DNA of 64,000 nucleotides. It comes from Odiellus spinosus (Eukaryota; Arthropoda; Arachnida; Opiliones; Phalangiidae). Shown here in pieces: positions 1 through 19,465 of the stretch. Location of the stretch: the NCBI GenBank assembly GCA_963920705.1, contig OY987237.1, forward strand, positions 3,812,601-3,876,600, written 5' to 3'. The position numbers and the translations under genes are program-made. Positions within the stretch are counted from its first letter, which is position 1, and each line of letters begins with the position of its first letter. The notes under the pieces were generated by a model that saw only the letters and a program-made list of their open reading frames with translations, was not told the DNA's origin and did not search any database.

Positions 1-7603
<7,603 letters not shown>

Positions 7604-7813
7604 ACCAAGGCTTAGCGAAAGGTTTTAAGCCTTTGACACTTTTTACAGCGCTGTAAGAGAATATGTTTGAAAGATAAGACTGCATTTTTTAAACCTAATT
7701 ATAGTCAGTGTAAAGTTTTAGTGTTTTAAATGAAATAGGCTTAGAGAATTAGTATTTCATATAGAATGACGTAATCGGTTTCGTTTGGAGCGTTAAATTT
7801 TGTCTGAAATTAA

Positions 7814-7906
7814 CTACCTGCAATTTGTAGGGCCCCTTTATAGTCATCTTCTTTTTTTAGCAGACGACGTTGACTGTAATAAATTGTACTGTCAAAGCTA
7901 GGCAAA
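7814..7906 (+). repeat. Dispersed repeat family F, copy 2
   Basis: Starts CTACCTGCAATTTG, carries AGCAGACGACGTTG at 7859-7872 and ends TGTACTGTCAAAGCTAGG. It lies about 210 bp after the DYNC2H1 stop codon and contains an AATAAA, so it may supply or overlap that gene's polyadenylation region (inference). Confidence 0.7.
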
Positions 7907-10478
7907 GGTGTTTTTCAAGGGGCAGATTGGGTCATTTAGAGAAATGAGAAAGTCAAGAGTACAGTTCTATTTTTTGTTTTAATTTATTATTTCCAATGAT
8001 TTGACAATTCTATATTTATATAATATAACATCAACGTAAATCCGCTATTAGATTTATTTTCATATTTAAAACACTTTTTTGTTTGCGCAATTGAGGTAAA
8101 ACATTGGTGAGGGTGTTTGTTAGTAGAGGGCGTTGATAGGTTAAATAAAAAACGTTTATTTTGAAAACTAAATACATTAATTAATATTAATTAGAAAATA
8201 ACACCACACCGTTGAAAAATAATAATAATACGTGTAGTTCACTAACAAGTTGAATATAATAAATTGGTTTTAGGGTTAGCGATTAATTTGATTAGATCAT
8301 TAGAGAGACTATAATTAAAAATGTTTTCGGCTACTTTTTGTAAAAAAGGCACTTGGAGCTGCATTGTTTTTTCGTTTCTTTTTAACATTGTCTATACTAA
8401 AAAAATTTTTTGGTCCAAATGCTGCGTTTAATACTGCAAAATCGATACGCGTCTCTCATATATGATTTTTAAAGGAAAAGGATAATCAAGTAATTTTTAA
8501 CGCACAATACTTTTCTATTATCATTAGTCTTTAGTTTACTGTCGTCTGCTTTTTAAGTTTCAGATTAAGTAGGAATGCAAGGGTTAGGGGATTAAGCCTA
8601 CTTTTGTTTTTCAAAGGTTATTCCTACTAGAGTAGTCAAAAAGCTCGTTAGTTAATTCATTTGCCACCAAATTAACGTTTTTCCCGCCATAAACGTCAAG
8701 AGCGCCATTTTAGTAATTGATTTGTCAACAATGAAATTTTCCCGCGAAATTTTTATTTTCCCACCAAAAACGACAAGAGCGCCATCTATTTTATAACCTT
8801 ATAGGCAAGTTTAAATTCCTGAAAAAAAGGCCTAGTTCTCAATGGATTAATTATCCTATTAATTAATCCAAGGTGTTGATTCCTGAGTAGCTATACTATA
8901 AAAAAACTCAACACCTCAGGCTTTTGACAATGAACTGTTTTTGATTTTTTATCGTGATGGTAAGAAATTTTTTAAATATACTGAATTAAAAATAAACTGA
9001 TTTTCCTTTTCACTAAATCGTCACTAAAAGGCATGATTTATTGATTTAAAATATTTATACTTCAGTTGCGTCTTTTTTAAGATTTAGTTAAATTTTATCT
9101 CGATTAATTTCTTTTACACAGAATATAACATTTTCATTGTTTAGTTAAATACTTTATTATCTCCGCTAAGTAATTTTACTAATTTTAATTATTTATCCCG
9201 ATATAAAAAAATTAGATTTATAGTTTTTAATAAGGCATTAGCCGCATTACCGCTCTGCAAATTTTTTAAACTAACCTATATTTGGATCTAAAGAATTATA
9301 TCGAAGGGAATCTATTTTAATTTAACTAGGGGAATATTTAAATATTAATTAGAGAGATCACGGAGATTTAGTCGAATCAATTTAATACTAAGCTGTTTAC
9401 CGAAGGGAAATTTTTATAACGGTTTCGAACGTATTTTAAAACTACAGTCCAGCTATAGAATTTTTCTTAATTTGTTTTTACACATATTCGTACAAATGTT
9501 TAGACTTTTAAGACTGTTTTTTTGTTTATGATATCACAGACTTTACAAAGATTGACTTAATAAGGTGCGTTGAATGATTTTCGTTTTTCAAATAAACAAA
9601 TTGGGTTAAACTTAACTGTTATTTTCGATATTATTTATGGTTAAAAAATGTACATTAAAGGGGTGATTGAATACTAAAATGGTCACCATTTGTCGTCTGC
9701 TTAGTTAAGGAGAAAGATCAACTTAAATTAGGCCTAACATTCAAGTTTGCCAAGGCTTATATTAGGCCTAAGTTCAACCTAAAGATTATCAACCTAACAA
9801 GGCTTCAATTAACATTAAAAAATAATAACTTTTAAGAGGCTTCAATAATCACTAACACTTAACTATATTAACTTTTTCCAAGGCTTAAATTAGGCCTAGT
9901 ACTCATGAATGGGATACTAAACTTTTCAAAGGCTTAAATTAGGCTTAGTACTCAGGCTTAAATTCGCAATGACTTTTTTACTGCTAAAATGTTTGAACTT
10001 GAGTAAAACTGAAAAATTAAGCCTTTTCCCTAACAATATTCAATACAAAATATAGCAGACGACAGATGGTCGCCATTTTCGGATAACCAGTGTATTACTG
10101 TAGTTCTTTTCCTCTAAAAATATTCAGTTTCAACAGTTACGGGTGAAGCTAAACCTACCAGACTTAAAAAATTGTTTAAAATACCCTTTTGAATAAATTT
10201 GGTACTGGTAATAATAATATTAGTTAAATTTTACATCTCTGGAGTTAATAATTTGTCTAAAATTTAATCGAACTGGTTTTCTAAAAACTGAGGTTGTTTT
10301 TTGTTAAATTTTACAAAAAAATTACTCAACGAAAGCTGAGAATAAGTTATAAAGGTTATTTTAAATATTTGTTATAAAGTCATTCACGTAATTGATACTT
10401 AGTAGAAAACATTTGTTTTTAATTGCGCTTTTCTTTACTGATTGGCAATTGCAGGCCTGTTTTTAATTATAGAACCTT
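7907..10478. other. Intergenic DNA between DYNC2H1 and CHIC; no gene seen
   Basis: AT-rich, with no ORF resembling a protein. It holds a hairpin near 8870-8920 (AGGTGTTGA and TCAACACCT), three exact copies of the AGCAGACGAC 10-mer (8541, 9692, 10054) and several AGGCTTAAATTAGGCCTA words around 9750-9960. Confidence 0.6.
9676..10079. repeat. Inverted pair of 26-bp arms bounding ~400 bp (possible MITE)
   Basis: The left arm (9676-9701) ends CCATTTGTCGTCTGCT. The right arm (10054-10079) starts AGCAGACGACAGATGG and is its reverse complement at 23 of 26 positions. The 350-bp interior is rich in AGGCTTAAATTAGGC words. No target duplication is visible, so transposon status is only a suggestion. Confidence 0.45.
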
Positions 10479-11256
<778 letters not shown>

Positions 11257-11995
11257 CAATTAATTTAAGATTTTCGATTTCTTTTTAATAATACAGAATT
11301 GTTTTTCATCTAATTATGCAATTTATGCAAATCATTATATACCAATGGGAAAACCAATGACTCACTTGTTCCTGGTATTTTTAAACAAAGAAACACGTTT
11401 TTTCCTTATTTATAACTCAAGTGTAAATACTTCAATCTAATTGAAACGGTATTAAATGGGAAAATTAATAAATTTTATAGTCGATATCATATTTAAATAA
11501 TTTAAAATTAATAATAAAGCGAGATCAAAGCATTTCAATATTTTGATATTTGTTTACTACTTTTAATTTCAAACGCGCATGATCAATGACCCTTTTGACT
11601 CGTCAAGGTCAAAAGTCATTAAGTCACGGGTTGGCTTTGTACTTGACTCGAGTTCTAAACTACTGCTCGTAGTTTGTGTTTTTCTTTTGGATTTAATTAA
11701 ATTATGCTTTTGCAAAAGAAAAATTGAACCATTTTGAAGAAAGAAGATTTAATCAAGGTATAATAATTATAAATTATTAATCTGGCCTCAAATTCTTTTG
11801 TCTTAAATTCATGGTCATTCATCCACCCTCTTTGTCGTTCGGTTTTTTTAAGCCTTTGTCAATTGCAATTTCAAATTTTGTATTTTAATTTTATTAACCA
11901 ATTTTGCATTAATTTTTAATTGTAATTGTTTGAAAGGACGATTAATTCAAAAAGAGACTATAGATCTTGGTTTTATATCAAAGAGAATCCCCATA
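11257..11995. promoter_or_regulatory. Divergent intergenic region between CHIC and VTI1B
   Basis: 739 bp between two opposite start codons, so it should hold both promoters. AT-rich; no TATA or initiator stands out. A patch of CRE/E-box-like and TGACTCG words lies at 11579-11650. Confidence 0.4.
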
Positions 11996-12673
11996 ATGTC
12001 GTCGAAAAAGTTCGAAGATTTGCAAGATGATTTTAAAACTTTAATGCAAGATTTGACGCGAAAGATAGAAAATGTGCCTAAAGCGTATGGTGAAGATAAA
12101 AGATCGCAAATCAGAGATATTCAGCGAATTTTAGACGAAGTTCAAACGCTCTTTACCGAATTAGAGAAAGAGGCGTCGAATGCCCCACCTCCGTATAGAC
12201 AAGCCATGAGTATCCAGACTAAACAGTTTCGTCAAGACTTGATGCAAGTCAGCAAGAAGGTGGCTCAGTTGGGAGGCGGCGTTTTAAGTGCAACGAGTAC
12301 GAGACAGCAGCTGTTCGCAACCGGTTCCCCTGTGGGGGTTTCTAGCGGATCGGTTCCGAATAACCGAGGGAGATTATTGCAAATGAATGAAACATTGGAT
12401 AGAACGACTGATACCATCGCTCGCACTCATCAGCTGGCTGCGGAAACTGATCAGATTGGTACGGAAGTTATTGAAGAACTGGGAACTCAACGAGAAGCTC
12501 TTATTCGTACGAAAGAAAGGTTGATGGACACTGATGATAATCTAAGAGCTAGTCGAAGAATCCTGCGATCAATGTATCGCAGAGTAATAACCAACAAACT
12601 TATTTTAATCGTTATAATTGTGTTAGAAATTGCGATATTAGTGGGAGTTGTTTGGTATAAATATTTTACGTAA
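11996..12673 (+). CDS. VTI1B: Vesicle transport Qb-SNARE, VTI1B-type, intronless
   Basis: SNARE for fusion among trans-Golgi, late endosomes and lysosomes. A single uninterrupted ORF of 225 residues. The ATG at 11996 is chosen because the longer frame begins at a TTG and its extra residues look unrelated. Residues 1-95 are a helical Habc-like domain. The Qb SNARE motif spans about 128-192, with the zero-layer glutamine at Q165 in IEELGTQRE. Residues 201-222 are a C-terminal membrane anchor. ETDQIGTEVIEELG and RRVITNKLILIV resemble VTI1B rather than VTI1A. An AATAAA lies at 12899-12904. The lack of introns stands out beside its intron-rich neighbours. Confidence 0.9.
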   Translation: MSSKKFEDLQDDFKTLMQDLTRKIENVPKAYGEDKRSQIRDIQRILDEVQTLFTELEKEASNAPPPYRQAMSIQTKQFRQDLMQVSKKVAQLGGGVLSATSTRQQLFATGSPVGVSSGSVPNNRGRLLQMNETLDRTTDTIARTHQLAAETDQIGTEVIEELGTQREALIRTKERLMDTDDNLRASRRILRSMYRRVITNKLILIVIIVLEIAILVGVVWYKYFT

Positions 12674-12898
12674 ACTCGAGAGATATAATTTTTCAAAGCT
12701 TAATTTTAAAATCGAGGGCCCAGAAGTTACGTTTAAATTTGCATACGAATATATATATTTTACTACAGTAAAAAACTAATTAACAGGTTATGTAAACTTA
12801 AGATAATTCTTTACCGAGCGACTCGGAGAGAAATTAAAAATATCAAAATTTATTTTAATCACTCTATTTACCTTGTATAAAATGTAAATTAAATTTGT

Positions 12899-12904
12899 AA
12901 TAAA
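12899..12904 (+). terminator. Poly(A) signal of VTI1B
   Basis: AATAAA about 225 bp after the stop codon and before the next start codon at 13020. The sequence after it becomes T-rich. Confidence 0.5.
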
Positions 12905-13019
12905 ATCGTGTTAATGTATGAGCATGAATTGTGATATTTTTTTACTCGATTCTGACATACATTTTGCACCTTTAATTACAGATTTATTTTACACCCAAGA
13001 TATTGTAAAAACTTAATTT

Positions 13020-15003
13020 ATGGCTAGATCGCAGCCCGTATTTGAAGAAATAATTGATAGCATTGAACATCTATCACTAGCTCTTTCGGTGTGTTTATTT
13101 TTCGAAATTTTAAGTAGTTCAAACTTTACGTTGATTTTTAATTGGTTTATTTTAATTAGACAACAAACAATAACTTGCAAGACGCAAACGCTGTACTTAA
13201 CCAGTATCAACACAGCCATGTTAAACAAAATGACCATATTCGCGAGGTTCGTCTTCGAAAAATAAAACCAAAATACTTTTAGTCTATTCTTTATTAATTA
13301 TTTAACGTAATCTTAGCTCAGAGATGATCTCAATCGTTGTATGGAAACATTGAACCTTAATTATCGAAATGTCAAGGCTAAAGAAATAACTACAGCTTCA
13401 AACGAACCCCCATTATCTACAAGTACACCCCTAACCAATCAAACTGGTGATTTGACAAATAATTCTAAATTAAAGGGATAATGAAGCCTAACAAATAATT
13501 AAGCTAGAAATAATTTTAACTTGGAAAGCAGGCTTATCGTAGTTTTAATTGACGTTAATGATCTCAGTGAATCCTGTGAGAAGATTAACGTATGTTTAAT
13601 CGGACATTGAAATGTTGTGGATTAGGCTTAACAAAAAATAACTAGATTGAGATAAGTAAGGGTAGATAAGAATTCTCAAAGACCTTTCTTGATTTGGTCT
13701 TTTTGTAGATAAGGAATTCTTTAGAAAAATCCATTGTTGTTGGGCTGTTTTCTCCCTTTAAAGGAAAAAGGCACCTCAAAAATATTAAAATCTCGTTGAA
13801 ATATTTTAAGGTGTTGTTTTCCTTCAAATTCTTTCATATTACTTGATATAATTATTTTTCAGCAACAACTACCCGTGATTCGGGAATTCCTACTGAAACG
13901 CAGTCAACAAATCGCATTAATAGATCGAAAGAAGGAGTAATTGGTTTTGATAAATGGCTTCAAAGTATTCACGATAAAGAGTACGAAATCTCTCAGAGTC
14001 AAACTCCTCTATCAGTCAATGATAGTGTATCGCTAAATGATGATCAAGATTGCCTTAATAAACTCGAAAGATGGAAGAAAAAGGTTTACAAAACCATAAG
14101 GAAATGGAAAGAAAAGTGTGGAGCTTTGGAAGCGGCTTTAAAAATTGAAGAAAATAAAGTACGAGAGGAGGAAAGAAGTAATGCAGAGCTGAAAAATCGT
14201 TGTTTTCAACTCGAAGTTTTGTTAGAAGGAGAAAGCGTGAACTGTAAACGCTTGTTGACTCAGTACGAAAATAAATCAAATAACGAACAAAAAGAGCTTA
14301 AGAATCAAATTGACGAGCTCAAAAAAATGGTTGCAGAAATGGAAAAGTTCGAAAACTTCCAAATTTATTTTATCTTGGATGAAAGTAAAAACACTTTAAT
14401 TTTTTGTTAGATTGCATTTAAAACGAACTAAAGAAGAGGAAAAAAAATTATTGGACAAAGAAATAAAATTGAAGAAAGAGGTTTTGAGCAAAATAAAGGA
14501 TTATGAATGTTACGAAAAGCAAATAAACGTTTTAAAAGCTGAAAATCAACAATACGGGGTATGTAGTAACATTTTGAGTAGCTATACTTTACGGTATTTT
14601 ATATCTGGTTTTGGTCTTAAAAGGATTGCCTTTTCACTCTTGATAAGGAAATTGAGCTAATCATTGGGCTTTTATGCTTTCAATCTTCGGTGGCTTTTCA
14701 GGTTCTATAATTTTTTTCTATTCTACTGTATTTTGCTTTGGCATGGCTTCGAAAACATTGTTCTTGAGTTTAAAAATGTCATAAAAACTATTTCCAGACA
14801 TTTTTAAACCCCGTGGAACCACTGCCAACTAATATTAGATTTGTGGTGGCCAATATGAAAGTAAGCCTTTCGTAAAATCATGAAACTTAAAAACTACTGT
14901 TAAACCTACAAAAATAATGTTTTAGTGTAAGTTACTTTGGATTATGGAAGAAACGCGCAAAATTGTTCAACAAAACATTCGTTCAAATCATGAAACAAAA
15001 TAG
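13020..15003 (+). CDS. Unrecognised coiled-coil protein, 352 aa, seven exons
   Basis: Not recognised. Seven exons join in frame: 13020-13088, 13160-13246, 13317-13446, 13863-14346, 14411-14558, 14798-14860, 14926-15003 (stop TAG). Residues 1-96 start MARSQPVFEEIIDSIEHL and include a likely helix (DANAVLNQYQHSH). Then comes a Ser/Thr-rich linker and GFDKWLQSIHDKEYEIS. A long charged coiled coil follows at about residues 160-300 (KLERWKKKVYKTIRKWK, NQIDELKKMVAEMEK, EEEKKLLDKEIKLKKE). The C-terminus is PLPTNIRFVVANMKCKLLWI and so on. Two donors are GTTCG, which is unusual but holds the frame. The third intron contains a TTAA-type MITE. A role at centrosome, spindle or a scaffold is possible, but nothing in the sequence proves it. 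Confidence 0.7.
13474..13757. mobile_element. TTAA-type MITE family B, copy 1, in an intron
   Basis: 284 bp flanked by TTAA on both sides. The left end is AGGGATAATGAAGCCTAA and the right end is TTGGGCTGTTTTCTCCCT, degenerate versions of the family TIR AGGGAGAATGCAACCTAA. It lies wholly between exons 3 and 4 of the coiled-coil gene. Confidence 0.75.
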
Positions 15004-15374
15004 TCATTTACTACAAAACTATTGGCAGTTTGTTAACTGTGATGTATTATTTTTTACACCATTTTACACATTTTATCCGAATGCTCAAAATTTTTTAAAA
15101 CAATTTCGAAAGTTCATGCTTAAAATTGGCGCGAATAAACCCACGTTTTATTTTTGAAAAATAAATTTTACAAATTACACGGAACATGCGCTTTTATATG
15201 TATTTAATTTTGGCGGCAAACGAAAGCTTGATGATTGGATAACCATAGGACTAACACTTCGAGTCGCGATTGGCTCATTATTTCCCGCCAACACTTGCTT
15301 CAGTAAGGTGGCAAGTTCGCTAGCGCTTGTTGTTAGTGGGTTTCATCATATTTCGTTAAGCCTAATTTTTCGAA

Positions 15375-17945
15375 ATGGGGAAGCCCAAACTTCACCGCGT
15401 TCCAAAGGTTAAAAAACCTACAGAATACCAAATTTTTATCAATAATGAGATATCTAAAATGAAATTAAAATATCCAACATTAAAATTAAAAAAAAATTGT
15501 AAAAAAGCGGTTGAAAAATGGAAGCAACAGGAAAAATGCAAAAGCAATCCAAAGACAAGGTAGGCCTAGATGCAAAGTCTAAATTAGAATGGTATTTTAG
15601 GGGATTAGACGTTTTATTAGGGGATCATTTGTTTAAACAGAAGTTCGGGATCTAAAACGGTTAGTTTTTGCGACGAAGTATCTGTGAAATCGCCAACTCC
15701 AAGCACATCCTTTGAAGTGGAAGAACCAAGAAAGCAAACACCTTTCCAAAATAAAGTCAAAACTGTTACTAGTCCAGCTGGTATTATGAAGAAAAGTCCA
15801 AATGGTAATGCCAGTGGTATTATGAAGAAAAGTCCAAATGGTAATGCCAGCGGTATTATGAAAAAAAGTCCAAATGGTAATGCCAGCGGTATTAAAAAGA
15901 AGAAAAATGTTCCAAAATCAAAAGATGAGAGTGCTAAACTACGAAGAAGTATCATCCATTTTTCACCAAAGAAAGATAATCAGGAAATAGTTCCTGTATC
16001 CAGTTTTCCAAAGCTTCAGAACAAGAATTGTTTGTGGAGCTATAAAAACGTAGTGAGCGGAAAAAAGTCGAATCAAGATCTGGACCTTGGTACGTTAAAG
16101 AAGCAACTGAAACTGGTGGCAAATAAAAAAGAAGAGGCATCTCAACTCGTCTATTCAAAACGGAAGGAAAAAAGTTTGGATAAAGAAACCTCATCGTGTA
16201 ATTTTAAAATTCACGAAGTAGAAGAAGAAACTACGATTGAAGAGGTATCACCAGTTTCCAGTTCAACCATTCCTAAAACGCCCACAAAAAGGGGCCAATA
16301 TCAAAACGTGGTGGTAATATCTCCGTTTTCAAAGAAAGCTCGGAGTAACATTGGGGACTTAAGTCAAAAATCTAAAGAAGAAACTTTTAACATATTAAAA
16401 TCCAATAGTACTTCCTCAAAAGACTGCAAAGAAAGCGAGCGAAAGGTCTCTCGTACTCTAGTCATTGAAGAACAATACAATAAGGGATTGACTCAAAATA
16501 AGTCGAAAGGGGTTGAATCCTTTTCCCCATCTTACAGCGAGAGTGATTATCAGAGTGCTCACGAGCCTTATGCCTATTTAAAGTTAAAAACTAAGGAAAT
16601 TTCAAGAACTGCAAAAACTTCCGATAAAACTCTGTCTCAACAAACTGGGAGCGAAAAATCTATTTCAAATGACATTGAAACCTCAAAACACCAAGATGAT
16701 ATAACCAAAACAATTGAGAAAAATAAAAACCAATTGAAAATATTCAACGTAAGTTCTGATAGTGGAAGTGCCGAGTCTAAAAAAGAGATTCAAATAGATA
16801 GTATTGAGGAAACAATGGAAGAACTAGAAATTATACCAGGAAAATTAAGCCTTAATAGTAATTCGAGCCAGTCAAGCTGGTCTGGTAGTTTGGCTTACGA
16901 TGTCATTCCACCAACTCCAACAATTGGAAGCCAAAACTCTGGTCCGCCCAGTATTTCTCTAAGTGCGGAAACACTGCCTTTCTTGAGAAATAGATTTATT
17001 TTGGAAGATAAGAATTCCCAAGACTACGAAATCGAGTCGAGTAAAGCGAGCACCATTTACGATGAGAATTCTCAAGATAACAAAGTCGACTCAGATAAGG
17101 CGAGTACAGTTTACTACGAAGATGGATGTACTTTTCTGGCTTTAAAGGATGATACTGCTCAAGATCATTTCTACGATAATGAAGACCCACTGTTACCGAT
17201 CAAAGATTCCAAACACAACAATGTCTCAGAATCATCAAATTTGATATCGCAATTTAAAGAAGTTAAGAATAGAAAAAAAACACTTTTCAATCCTTCGAGC
17301 AAATTGGATAGTCTGAGTTTACATTCTTCTCCTCATTTGTCATTGGATTTCGACAGCGTCGTAAATTCTGAAGAGTTGGAAATGAAAGAAGAAAGTGACG
17401 CGACCATAAAGAGAAAAACTTGCAAAGTAGAATTTGATTTAGAAGCGGAGTTAGCGAAGAGAACCAAAATAGTCGAATCCATGTACGAATATCGTATCAC
17501 AAATGAATTGGACGATCTGGCACTCGAGGATAGTGAACAATTCGAGAATTCAACTAAAACTCAATCAAGTTTTTCCTTCCCTTCGCAAAGTGACAAACGT
17601 AACGATATTGGTATAGAAGCGATTGCCACCTCGTCGGATATATCTGTCTATGGTTCATCAGATCAAAATCAATTGTTGGAAAAGGAGACACTAACGAAAG
17701 AGTTGGATGAAAATGATGATTTTTACATTGATATCGATAACTTTGATTTATCGGCTGAAGCAAGACGACATGGAATTGATCTTTCCAGTCTAAGTCCAAT
17801 AAATGATAAGGATCTTGAATACATACTGGACTATTGTAAAGAAGTAAGTACTCTCTTAATTACTCTTAATTGCAGTTTGGTAATTGACTAAAGCGGTAAT
17901 TTTTAGATGAAAGGATGGAAAGCGCTCTTTGACAAATCTCCTTAA
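15375..17945 (+). CDS. Unrecognised 808-aa Ser/Lys-rich protein with short HMG-like N-terminus
   Basis: Three exons: 15375-15559, 15641-17843, 17907-17945. The first 60 residues (KKPTEYQIFINNEISKMK, then KAVEKWKQ) resemble a truncated HMG/YABBY-type box, suggesting DNA binding (inference). The remaining ~700 residues are low-complexity and probably disordered. They hold a threefold 12-residue repeat (SGIMKKSPNGNA), basic SPKK-like and TPTKR motifs, and a doublet around ENSQD..SDKAST. The C-terminus has an acidic predicted helix (DDFYIDIDNFDLSAEARRHG) followed by LEYILDYCKEMKGWKALFD. The last donor GAA|GTAAGT and acceptor at 17906 are in phase; reading through would add an unrelated tail. An AATAAA lies near 18139. 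No family is assigned. Confidence 0.75.
15780..15887 (+). repeat. Coding 36-bp tandem repeat, three units
   Basis: Three nearly identical 36-bp units, each encoding GIMKKSPNGNAS, inside the second exon of the HMG-like gene. Near-identity of the units implies recent expansion, so this is a likely length polymorphism. Confidence 0.9.
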
Positions 17946-18249
17946 ATCTTCAATTCTTCATTAACCTAAACACTTCTATAACTTTTGTTCCTTATTAATT
18001 TAACTACTCTAACTACAAAGTTAATTACCATAGTATTTATATTATATAACCAATGTATTCAAAGGATACTTATGTTTAACTTGAGTTCATTGTTTTATTT
18101 TGAAGTTCAAAATATTTTTAATATTCGAGACACTTTTTAAATAAACTTTTTTCATTTATTATTGGAAAGTTTTAAGTTTGTTTCGTTCTATTTTTATGTA
18201 CAAGATTAGTTTTAAAGGCAAAAACGTGACTGGGCGGAAACCAGTTTTG

Positions 18250-19185
18250 TCATTTTTTAGAAGATCCGAAACCCGAAAATCCCATGACCGCTGCCATTTC
18301 AGATTCTAGATCATCTCCCTCTAATTCTTCGTTAGCTTTTCTCTTGCGCTCTTTACGTTTTTCTCTTCTATATTCCTTCAATTTATCCTCCTAGATAAAT
18401 AAAAAATAAATATTAGACGTTTACAATAATCGCTTTAAGCGAATAATATTTAAACCAACCTCTTCTTTCAACTCTTGCATGCGTTGTTCAAAGTCATATT
18501 CCTTTTGTTTCTCTTCCATTTTCTTTTTATTACTTTCAAACCGACTTTTAACTTGTTCGAGCGATGATCTTTCAACTCGCATAGACATGCCCAAGTTTCT
18601 TTGATCTGAAAAGTGTGGAGTTTAACTTTTACCCAGAGGTATAATTCGTAAAATCTCGCTTACGTTTTTTGCCATTGATGTGATCTAAAAAGTTGATGGA
18701 ATCTTTCACTACGCAATCGCAGACGTTGCAATAATACCTGGAAAAGCGTTATGTTGAATTTAAGGCGATGAGTAGCTAAATAGATTGGTTCTTACCCTCC
18801 CGCTTGAGATGCTGGTGTAGTTTTGGTGATAACTGTTGTTTTCCCTAGCTTAGAATCAAGATCAACTTTATATTCTCGGGGTTTAAGGAGGTCTCGTTTA
18901 ATCGGAATGGCTTTAAGATCATCATCTTCATCCTCTAGTTCTTGTCGCAATCTTTCTAGAGCTATTCTTTCGTACTCTTCTCTGTCCCATTTTCTTCTGT
19001 GATCTTCTGGCTTATCTTTCTAATTAAAAAATTAAAACCCAAACATAAACATTTAATATAGTGCAGTCAGCAGACTTATTAACCCATTTAGGGCCAAGGC
19101 CTGGTTGATTGGAAAACCATAAAAGAACGTCCCAAGCCTCTAGACCTTCTTGAAATTCAACAAAGGTTTAACTAACCGAGGCCAT
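18250..19185 (-). CDS. ZMAT2: Zinc finger matrin-type protein 2 (spliceosomal Snu23 homologue)
   Basis: Component of the U4/U6.U5 tri-snRNP and pre-B spliceosome. Five minus-strand exons, all in phase: 19177-19185 (only MAS), 18796-19019, 18664-18737, 18460-18605, 18250-18390. They give 197 residues, close to my recollection of ~199 for the human protein. Key stretches: [38 protein letters not shown], the C2H2 matrin-type finger [20 protein letters not shown] followed by [27 protein letters not shown], a charged helix, and the conserved tail [16 protein letters not shown]. The 9-bp first exon, with a GTTAGT donor, is supported by the conserved MAS start but is the least certain part. Divergent from AMDHD2. 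Confidence 0.95.
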
Positions 19186-19465
19186 TTAAAATTTTCCACT
19201 ATTTAATTTAGTTTTTATTAATTATAATAAGTAAATTTTAACTTTTGTCTATAAATTTCCCCTTTACGATTGATCAAAATTCAAAAAGCAAAGGGATATT
19301 TGGGGTTAAAGGGTAAGCATAGATGGCGCCTGCATCTCTAAATTTTAAATCTTCGAAGGTCAATGAACTTTCGGTGGAGGCGTGACGTTTCTAGTTTACA
19401 GTCGGCTCAGCTGCTGTCACCACGTGTTTTTGGCGGGCTCTTTAAAAGCCAAGGCTTAACTGAAA
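19186..19465. promoter_or_regulatory. Compact divergent promoter between ZMAT2 and AMDHD2
   Basis: Only 280 bp separate the two start codons. The region holds CACGTG (19421-19426), ATGGCGCC (19323-19330) and a GGCGGGCTC stretch just before AMDHD2. This looks like a shared bidirectional housekeeping promoter (inference). Confidence 0.5.

Noticed and set aside
14963-15157. 64-aa ORF at the 3' end of the coiled-coil gene
   Set aside because: It overlaps the last exon in another frame; the spliced frame ends at TAG 15001-15003 and agrees with the upstream phase.
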